Shown: piece by piece, positions 55,266 through 64,000 of the stretch
Layout: every line of letters starts with the position of its first letter
Position numbering within the stretch: the stretch's first letter is position 1
Source of the DNA: Posidonia oceanica
Taxonomy: Eukaryota; Streptophyta; Magnoliopsida; Alismatales; Posidoniaceae
Direction: 5' to 3'
NCBI GenBank assembly: GCA_037176725.1
Contig: JAZBRS010000026.1
Coordinates: forward strand, 58,506,501 to 58,570,500
DNA length: 64,000 nucleotides
Notes under the pieces: generated by a model
Databases searched by the model: none
Told to the model about the DNA's origin: nothing
Seen by the model: the letters and a program-made list of their open reading frames with translations, nothing else
Position numbers and translations under genes: made by a program

Positions 55266-56672
55266 ATGGCCTCTACTAGTAATAATGCAATTGAGGGTCA
55301 AAGCATTAACAGACCACCATTTTTTAATGGAAACAACTGCACTTATTGGAAATGTAGGATGATAATATATTTAGAATCAACAAACTTCAAACTATGAGAT
55401 ATAACAATTAATAGATTTCCTAAAAATGATAAACTTTATAGAGAATGGAGTGAAGAAGATAAAAGATTAGCTACATTAGATGCAAAAGGTCTTAACATAC
55501 TATTTTGTGCGATAAATCATGAACAATTTAATAAAATATCAAATTGTACAACTGCACAAGAAGCTTGGCACAATCTTGAAGTAACCCATGAAGGGACCAA
55601 TCAAGTTAAGAAAACAAAAATTAACATGCTAGTACATAAATATGAACTATTTAAAATGAAACCAAATGAGCCTATAGGAGAAATGTTTGCTAGATTCTGT
55701 GATATCACAAACTCTCTTCAAGCTCTAGGAAAAACTTATCATCAAAGTGATTTAGTTAGAAAAGTATTAAGATCTTTAACTCCTGAATGGGAAAAGAAAA
55801 CTACTGCTATAGAAGAAGCTAAAGATCTATCTACTTATGCTCTAGAAAATTTAATTGGAAATTTAACTTCATATGAAGTTCAAATGCAAGAAAAAGAAAA
55901 TGACAAACAACCAAGTAAAAAGGTAATTGCACTTAAAACAACTACCAACTTAGAAACAGAAAATGAAAATGATGAGAAAATCGCTCTCCTTACCAGAAGA
56001 TTCAAAAGATTTATAAGAAACAAAAAGTTTTCAAAGAAAGGAAAATTTAATGAACAAGAAGATGCACCATTATGCTTTAACTGTAACAAACCTAGACATC
56101 TCAAGAGAGATTGCCCTTTGCTTAAAATAAAGAATTTTAGAAAAGATAATAGAAGGCCTAAGAAAAATGCTCTCCAAGCCACATGGGATGAGACTGATTC
56201 TTCCTCTAATGAAGAATCATCCTCTGATACTGAAAGAGCAAATATGTGCTTCATGGCACAAGAAGAATGCTCTATCTCCTAAAACGATGATATGGAAGAG
56301 CTATTAGATGCCTTTAATGATTTATAAGAAAAATATAAAACTCTAAAATCATCCTCAAAACTTCTAAATCAACAAAATGATGATTTAGTGAAGAAAATAA
56401 TGCACTAGTAAATGAAGGAGAAAAATTAATATCTGAAAATGAAAAAGAACACAGAATTAAATATGGATCTAAAACATATGAGATTTAAGATTTCAAACTT
56501 AGAAAAAGATATAAAAACCTTAAAAGATAAGAGTAATGATCTCTATAACACTGTTATAAAATATACTAAGGGAAAGCAAAATCTAGACTTATTATTATCT
56601 AGTCAAAGATCTTTAATGTACAAACAAGGTATTGATTATTTCCCTTTTAAGAATAAATCATACAGAAATTGA
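55266..56672 (+). pseudogene. Copia gag with CCHC knuckle, broken
   Basis: The frame starts at ATG 55266 and has a UBN2/retrotransposon-gag fold: PFFNGNNCTYWK, an AWHNLE block, and the LVHKYELFKMKPNE helix region. A TGA at 55395 replaces a Trp codon of the start region. The frame is then open to TAA at 56280. A CCHC zinc knuckle (CFNCNKPRHLKRDC) lies at about 56074-56115. Further sequence (56439-56672) is coiled-coil-like and continues after a frame change. In intact elements Gag forms the virus-like particle and binds element RNA. Confidence 0.88.
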
Positions 56673-56824
56673 TTTATTAGAGAATCAACACATGAAAAAT
56701 ACATTTTTGTGGTAAAGAAATCAAATCCATCTAAGTGGGTACAAAGGGATAGATTTGGAAACAATAGATTTCGTCCTACCAAAATTTGGATTCCTAAAGC
56801 TTTGTTATCCTCTAATGTAGAAAT

Positions 56825-58025
56825 ATGATGAATTCAAAGTGGATCTTGGACAATGGTTGCTCTCGTCACATGACCAGAGATCATAATCTCCTGAGCACTC
56901 TTAAGTCCAAAGATGAAAGAACAGTTATATTTGGAGATAATGCCAAATGGACAATTATCGGGATAGGAAATATAGGTAATCCTGACAACCCTTTCATTGA
57001 AAATGTTTTGTTAGTTGATGGTTTAAAACATAATTTGATTAGCATTAGTCAATTATGTGATATTGGTTACAAAGTTTTATTTGATAAAAAGGAATGCACT
57101 ATCTTTGAATCAACTACAAACAAAATAATATTTACTGGAAATAGAAAACATAATGTGTATAAAATTAAATTATCAAATAAAACCAGTAAAATAATATCAT
57201 GTGTCGCTTCTTCAAATGATGATGCTTAGCTATGGCATAGAAGACTCGATCATGCCAATATGGGACAACTATCTAAATTATCCAAAGGTGATTTTATTCA
57301 TAGTTTACCAAAGATAAATTTCAAAAAGGATAGATTATGTGATGCATGTCAATATGGAAAACAAATTAAATCTTCTTTCAACACAAAAGAAATGATTTCT
57401 ACTACCAAACCTATGGAGCTAATTCATATCGATTTATTTGGTCCTAGTAGAACCTTGAGTCTAGGAAGAAAAAGATATGCCTTTGTTTTAGTAGATGATT
57501 TTTCGAAATTCACATGGATGTTATTTTTAACAAATAAAAATGATGTGTTTTCTGAATTTCAAAAGTTTTGCAAAATGGTTCAAAATGAAAAAGGGCTAAG
57601 TATTATTAAAATAAGAAGTGACCATGGAGGAGAATTCGAGAATGAGGTTTTTGAAAATTTTTGTGAAGAAAACGATTTTCAACATAATTTTTCTTTTCCT
57701 AGAACTCCACAACAAAATGGAGTTGTTGAAAGGAAAAATAGAACACTACAAGAAATGGCTAGAACTATGCTTTGTGAAAACAATTTACTTAAGCATTTCT
57801 AGGCCGAAGTTGTCAATACAGCTTGTTATATTTTAAATAGAGTTCTACTTAGATCCATTTTTAATAAAACTCCTTGTGAGCTTTGGTTTTGCAAGACTCC
57901 AAGAATTTCATATTTCAAGGTCTTTGGTTGCAAATGTTTTATTTTAAACACCAAAGATAATTTGGATAAATTTGATCCCAAATCTGATGAAGGAATATTT
58001 CTTGGATATTCTACTAGTAGCAAAG
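56825..58025 (+). pseudogene. Copia protease and integrase, broken and split by element E
   Basis: The protease start reads WILDNGCSRHMT, so the active-site DSG is DNG. The GAG-pre-integrase block (LWHRRLDHANMGQL) follows a TAG at 57227 that replaces its preceding residue. The integrase zinc-binding region (CDACQYGKQ) and catalytic core follow: HIDLFGP, RSDHGGEF and NGVVERKNR hold the D, D and E positions. A TAG at 57800 replaces a Trp codon. The reading frame breaks at 58025 within a GYSTSSK segment, where element E inserted, and resumes at 63833. Confidence 0.9.
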
Positions 58026-61000
58026 TGTAAACACCCCATTTTGACAGGCCGGATCGATTGGAACCTTCTAGTAGCTGCTGGACCCAAATCTAGACCCAAA
58101 CCCACACCTTTCTCTTCCTCTTTTCCCTCAAAACAAGCCCAAACTCAACCTAGGATTACCCTCCTTTCCCGAACCTGAAAATTAACCAAAATCCATAGGA
58201 AAACTCACCCCTGATGACTTAGCAAACCCACCAAAAAGCCTGCAAAATTTCAAACCAGAACCCCTCCCAAAAACCCTAGGAAACTTAGGCAAAACTACCC
58301 TTTTTCTACACCTTGAAACCCCTCCAAAACTTTCTCAAAACCAAACCAAAACCCTGGGACCAAGACTAGAAACCCTAGACCCCACACTTGCCAAGTTTCA
58401 TCCCTTTCCAAGACCTCTAAGCCCTCCTTTTGGCCGAATTATCGTTTTCTCTCTCCGGGATTATCGTTTTCTCTCTCCTCTCTCTCTCCTGATTATCGTC
58501 TCTCTTTTCATCCCCTTCTTGCCCTTTTTCTGGCTTGGCTGTGGGCCCCCTTTGTACGTCTATCCCTTCTCTATCTTATTCCTATTTTTATTTTATTTTT
58601 AGCATTTTCCCTGAAATTTAAAAATCATTTCCCTCAAACCTATCTCTTTTCCCTCTATTTCCCTCCTTTTCCCATTTCTTTCCTCCTCCTCTTTCCCTTT
58701 TCTCTCTTTTGCAAAAATCCATAAAAAGCCCTAAAAATCTGTAAAACTCCAAAACATAAGAGAAATAAATCAGAACTCTAAGAAAAATAATTTAAAAATA
58801 TTAAACAAACAATTAAAAATTTAAACCTAATTAAATCAAGCTAAAAGGGAAATCAAGCATGCAAGCTAAAAAATGCAGAACAAACCAAAAGAAAATGCTG
58901 AAAAATCAAGGAAAAAACTAGAATAAAATCCAAACCAACCAAAAGTTAAGAACCTATCAAAAATGATCAAAAACAAACCCTAAGAAGAAGTAAAACAATT
59001 AAAAACACCAAGATAAACAATTAATGAAAGAAAAAAAGCTTAACTTAACAAACCTAAGAAAGACAACCTAAGAACCTAAACAAAAAAGAGAAAATGAGAA
59101 ACAATTAAGAAGACTTAAAAACACTTAATCAGACAAGAGAAACCTAATTAAAAAACATCAAGAAAAGATAATAAATAAAAAAAATCACAAAACCTAATTC
59201 AAAAGATTTAAGAAAGAAAATCCTAAAAGACTAAAATTAAAAGCCCAAAACCCACTCTAATTAACCTAAAAATAAATCTTAAAAATCCTAATTAACATCC
59301 TAAAATGCTTAACAAGAAAAACATAGTTAACAAAACAAATTAAAAGATTTAACAAACACCTAATCAATTGGAAAACAAATTAAGAACAAAACAAAACCCT
59401 AAAACCCTAATCAAGCCCAAAACACACTAATTAACCCCAAAACAGTCATTAAAAAATTTAATTAAAATCCTAACTCACAGCACAACCTTTCTAATATTTT
59501 TACTTATTTTTAATTTATTTTTTTTATTTTATTTCTTTTCCTTTCCTCTCTTTCTTTCTTCCTTCTCATTTTCATTTTCTCATTTTCTCTTTTCTCATTT
59601 CCAATCCTAGCTCAGCCCATTTCCTTTTTTTTCCTTTTTCAAACCGCGGCCCGGCCCACGGCTACAGCTCCGTCTTCCTCCTTTCCCTCCGCACAGTACG
59701 TGCTCGGCGCTTCGCTCCGTCTGCAATTCCTGCCACAGCAGCGTCGCAGTTCCTGCCATAGCCAGGCCTGCGCTCGCACGCCTCTGCCCGGACCGGACCG
59801 GCGTGCGCCGCACCACGTCCGTGCTCCTGCCACCGCCCCTTTGCATTAAATTGTCACAGCTTTGCAGTCCTGAAAAACCAAGAGAGGAGGAGAGATCAAA
59901 ACAGGAACCAGAAGGAGAGGAAGAGGAACCGAGAGTTGAGAGAGACATCCCGGAGAGAGATCCGAATTCCAGAGCATTCCCACTCCTGGAATTTCTCGAC
60001 TTTCCTCCTCTGAATTCAGAAAATCCTTCTTTTCTTTCTCCGGTAAACCAACACCATTCGAGGCCTTCACTTCTCTCCCATTTAGTCCCCCAAACTCACC
60101 CAGCAAACTAGCCAGCTTCCTTCACCATTTTCCCGGCCATTCCACCACTAAAACACCACCGGATCACCCGCAGAAAGCCGACAGCAACCCAACACTTCTC
60201 ATCCCAGGATTGCCTCCACCACAGCTCACTACTTCTTCCCAAAATCCACCCGGATATCCGCCTGAACTCCACCTCCCAAAGCCACCCGACCTTCAGCCCT
60301 TTCCCTCACCACAGACTGCAAACTTCACCACAAACACCTTACCTCACCTCAGACCCAAAATCAGCCCGACTCCCAATCTCACTCCACACTCACCAGAAAA
60401 CCCCTCCGATCATCCACACAGCTTCGCCGAACTCCCAGCAATCTCCCCGAAGGCTCCGCTTCGCCGGACGAGCAGCGGACAAGGCCCCCCACCTCCGGCT
60501 GCATTCTGTCAACCCAAAAAACCCAATCTTCCGCTCGAGCTGCAGAAACGCCATCCAATCATCCGAGGAGCTCCGGAAGAACGTCCTGAAGAAGCCCCAA
60601 CCACCGCGAGCCGCTGGAGTTCACCGCTGCAACCAGACGAGGACCGCCGGTCACCTCCGATTCTGTCAAGGTCGGGAGCGCGCTCCAGACACGAACACAG
60701 GTAATTTCTTACCTCCCCCGCTCTCTCTCCTCCCCCTGCTGCTTTCCCGCCGATCAGAAGCCAGTTCCCAGCCCTCCTGCTCTGATCATGACTCGCCGGA
60801 CAGTTCATCTTCTCCGGCGCCGGCCTCCTGTCCCCCTGATGCTCCAGCCGACAGAACGTTTCGCCGGTGATCCCCAGAGCTCCGCACGGTCGCCGGTAGC
60901 GCCCTCCGCCAATCTGCGCCTCCTCAGCCTCCCCTGTCGGCGGCCACGAGCTCTGATGGCTTTGTGCTACAGTGCTCGTTGCCGTCGACGAACACTGTGC

Positions 61001-63827
61001 ATTTATTTTTTTAGTTATAAGGTTTCTGTGCCAATATTGCATATCTGCCTTAAGTTTTTCCATTTTTGCATTCTGGTCCTTAGTTTATTTAATCTGCTTA
61101 GTTTCTGATTTAATATCATGCTAAATTGCAGCTTTTATTCATGCTTTTCTGTATTTGCAATCTAGTCCTGTTACTATGCTGTGCTGTTGTATTTTTTTGC
61201 ATTCTAGCCCCTCTGTTTTCGATTTTTGCACTTAAGTCCTGCTCTAAATCAGTTCATTTAATCGCATGCATTTTACCATATGAAATTGCATTCTGCACCC
61301 CTTTATGTTTCTGATTTTGCATTTAGGTCCATGCACTGTAGAAACTTAGGTTTTATTTTTGATTTTTGCATACTGCATTGCATATTTTGCCTTCTGGTTT
61401 TGCATTTTTGCATTTAGGTCCATTTTAAATGGACAGTAACTGTTTTCCATGCATTTTGGCTTATTGCATTGCATTTTTAACCCTGTTTTTCCCAAAAATT
61501 GCACATCAGTCCTGTCTTCTGATTTCAGAGCATGTTTACCATATAAAATTGCATATTTGACCCCTGCATGATTCAAAAATTACACATAGGTCCTTGCATC
61601 CTTTAAAGATCATGTAAAAAGACTGTTTTGCCCCTAAAGTTGCATCTTAGCTCCTATGCTTACAAAATTGCATGTAGGCCCTCCACTTGCATTCCCAGAC
61701 TCCCCAGAACCCTGTTTTCTGGAAAATTTGCACTTTAGACCCTAGTTTTTTCCGAAATTGCACTCTGATTTCCATTTATTTTCAAAACTTCTTCTGATGC
61801 ATACCCTCTTTTCAAAATAGCTTTCTGAACCCAATCTTTTGCAAAATAACCCTCTGCCTTCTCCTGTTTTCAAAACTCTCTCCTGTGGGCCCCATCCTTT
61901 TTGAAAAATTGCATTTAGCCCCCTTCTCTTTTCAAAAATGGCATTTGAACCTCTATTTTTCTAAAAATTCCCCTCTTTGTCTTTTCTTGCATCTTGCATG
62001 CATCCTGCATTCATTTAGCTTTGCATTTTTAGCATCTCTTTGCACACACTAAGCACCTTTAGCTCCCCTTCACTTGAGAGGACCTTTTGCACATCCCTAG
62101 TACCTCCTGAACATTTAGATCTGTTCTTCTCCCCTGTTCTGGCCCCCCTGCCTTGAAGCTGCGATATCTTCCGATCCGACCGTTGGATCTTCTCAAGTAA
62201 GCTGCCCAGGCGACCGCAGCGAAGCGCTCTTCAGCATGGACCAAGCAGATCTCAGATCAGGCTCCCGGATTTCCAGGCATGTCCTCCTGAACCCCTGCAT
62301 TGCATTCATTTGCATGCCATTTGCATAGTTTTCCTCGTTTTCGATTTCTGTCTCTTTAAGCATGTAGAATAGGGCCTCCTCTTCTTGTCTATCAACTCAA
62401 ATCCCTGTTTCGCGTACTCTTGGGCGTTTTGTGTTGAGTTTTCCCTGGATTCACCACTTAATGTGACTTTCTCCCCCCTTTTCCACGATCCGATCGCATC
62501 GCGAGCTTTGGGCGGCGTGCGAGACACACCGTGGAACGGTTTAGTGGGAAATGGTCGCAAGAGAGGTGGTAATCCCCCCGTTTGCTCACTCTCCCCTTTG
62601 TAGGTCTTCACACCTACTCTGTGTGGCCCCGAACAGCGCCTGTTCTCACACATGCGTTGTTCTACCTCCCCTTTTACTGCTCCTAATCTTTTCCTTGCAT
62701 TTGCATTCGCACGGCTTTTTCCGAGGATTTATCTCGCAGTTTTTGGCACCGTTTTGCGTGCCCGCTCTCGTCTTGGCACCGTTTTGCGTGCCTGCTTTGT
62801 CTTTCGCGTCGTTTTGCGCGCTCGCCCTGTTTTTGGCACAGTTTTGCGTGCCCGTCATCGCCTTTTCGCACCGTTTTGCGTGCCGCTTCATTTTCTCGCA
62901 TCGTTTTGCGTACCGCTTTGTTTTCTCGCACCGTTTTGCGTGCCGCTTTTTTTTGCTCCGTTTTGCGTGCCGCTTCGTTTTCTCGCACCGTTTTGCGTGC
63001 CGCTTTGTTTTCTCGCACCGTTTCGCGTGCCGCTTTGTTTTCTCGCACCGTTTTGCGTGCCGCCTCGTTTCTTGCATCGTTTTGCGTTCTTGCTTCGTTT
63101 CTCGCACCGTTCCGCGTGTTTTACGTTGTTTCTCCTTGCATGTCGCCCGCATTGCCTGTTTTCCCCGCTGTTTTGTTTTATCGCCCGCATTTGCATATAG
63201 AGCAGTGATGCTTACTGCTTGGAGTTCTCACGAGCCAGGTTTCGCCCGGTTCGGAACACAGACAGCGTTGCTGAGCGCGTAGATTGCACGTTTACTTTCC
63301 AGCACTGCATTCCCTCACTTAGAGCACACCTTTGAGCATCTAGATAAGCATTCATTGGCACTTAGGCATCTAAAGTCTGCATTTCCCTGCGTATGCGAGC
63401 GTAAGCCTAGAAAGACCGATTCTCGGGCGTGTCGGGGGTGCCTAACACCTTCCCCGCGCGTAACAGGAGTCCTTACCCTCTCTTGGCCCGCAATGACCAT
63501 ATCGCCCTTATCCTAGGCACGAGTCACATCATTTGCATTCATTTGCATCTTATTTCTTCTGCATTGCCTTGCATTGCATCTTTTGCTTGATTTTGCGTGA
63601 TCATTCACGCATTTCCTCGATTTTCCTTGTCTCCCGATTTAATAGACTTGGTGGCGACTCCGATTTTGTCTTATCTTCTTCTTTTCTTTCCCCTTTTTCT
63701 CTCTTTTAAATGTTTTCGAGTTAGGCCTTCCTTCTCGGACATAGCCGCTAATAGTGAGCCTGATTCCGATCGGTGCACGCGAGCTTTGGCAACGTGCATG
63801 GACGATCCGAACACTGGGATTACTACA
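58026..63827 (+). mobile_element. Solo Tat/Ogre-like LTR (element E, 5.8 kb)
   Basis: It starts TGTAAACACCCC at 58026 and ends GGGATTACTACA at 63827. The target duplication is a perfect CAAAG at 58021-58025 and 63828-63832. Content in order: C/A-rich leader, pyrimidine-rich part (58430-58700), a strongly A-rich stretch (58740-59480), a GC-rich exon-like block (59640-60700) ending in ACACAG|GTAATT, T-rich repeats related to those in element B (61060-61760), GACCGTTGGATCTTC near 62180, a 30-bp minisatellite, the conserved block (63405-63500) and TGGCGACTCCG near 63652. Open frames in the GC-rich block and minisatellite are not supported as genes. Confidence 0.92.
62740..63120 (+). repeat. Minisatellite, period about 30 bp, about 13 copies
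   Basis: The unit reads TCGCACCGTTTTGCGTGCCG plus about 10 T-rich bases. Copies near 62930-63060 are almost identical, and those at both edges are diverged. A long open frame across it (62551-63282 plus, and several minus-strand frames) results from the repeat period being a multiple of three in most copies. Confidence 0.93.
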
Positions 63828-63832
63828 CAAAG

Positions 63833-64000
63833 CATATAGGATATATAATAAAAGAACACTTACTATTGAGGAGTCAATGCATATAAACTTTGATGAAAAT
63901 TGCATCAAAATCATAAATCTAGAAAATGAAGAAAATAAAGAAGAAGATCAAGTAAGAAAACTTGAAAAGAATGAAAATATAAACAAACTTGAAGAAGTTA
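63833..64000 (+). pseudogene. Continuation of the second copia pol after element E
   Basis: After the CAAAG duplication the frame continues as AYRIYNKRTLTIEES, the normal sequel to the GYSTSSK segment that ends at 58025. It then becomes an acidic, Lys-rich linker (ENEENKEEDQ) typical of the region between integrase and reverse transcriptase. It runs off the window. Confidence 0.85.

Noticed and set aside
59803..60704. Proline-rich frames as a gene in element E
   Set aside because: The GC-rich block recurs in other LTRs without a conserved reading frame. It ends in a donor-like site and is better seen as an LTR leader exon.
62551..63282. 243-codon plus-strand frame and several minus-strand frames
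   Set aside because: They follow the 30-bp minisatellite, whose period is a multiple of three; the peptides are repeats of the unit, not a protein family.

Overview
The window is nuclear DNA of a flowering plant. The evidence is an intron-bearing copper-ATPase gene of the HMA5/OsHMA4 type, a single-exon trihelix transcription factor, PIF/Harbinger MITEs, an old plant pararetrovirus copy, and many nested LTR retrotransposons. The GC-rich first exon of the ATPase and its OsHMA4-like sequence lean towards a monocot, but this is weak. No prokaryotic or organellar genes are seen.

Layout. 1-12.8 kb is one retrotransposon nest. Pieces of Tat/Ogre-like LTRs (termini TGTAGACACCCC and TTACTACA) lie inside a decayed chromovirus whose 3' LTR is 7264-10125. 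That element lies inside another Tat-like LTR, which in turn lies inside a copia element. 12.8-34.5 kb is the gene island: trihelix gene (15.2-16.5 kb, minus), a broken ABCC-transporter fragment (17.3-17.9 kb), a 3.2 kb non-autonomous LTR element (18.8-22.0 kb), the eight-exon copper ATPase (22.1-28.2 kb, minus), and a run of MITEs. One MITE carries a truncated carbohydrate-esterase fragment. 34.6-53.9 kb is an endogenous pararetrovirus with many stops and frameshifts. It is split by a 12.5 kb insertion, itself a solo LTR holding a solo LTR holding two further solo LTRs, each bounded by a 5-bp target duplication. 53.9-64 kb is a second copia element with 5' LTR, gag, protease and integrase. 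A 5.8 kb solo LTR splits its integrase/RT reading frame, which resumes exactly after the target duplication.

The two host genes have no evident functional link. The ATPase is intact in frame (974 aa) and keeps its CPC, DKTGT, HP and GDGIND motifs, but its actuator-domain TGE motif reads TGK, which predicts a dephosphorylation defect. A retroelement sits 78 bp downstream of its stop codon.

The most unusual signal is in the LTRs. They carry arrays of short dyads whose arm sequences are conserved within an array while the spacers vary in sequence but stay almost constant in length. In the Tat-like LTRs the geometry is arm-N11-arm (TTGGACGC/GCGTCCAA in two copies, GTCGC/GCGAC-type arms in others). 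In a chromovirus LTR and an unrelated copia LTR it is a pair of CGG-N4-CCG units exactly 8 bp apart. In another chromovirus-family LTR it is a 13-bp phased TRGYGC array. I know of no described system with this architecture.
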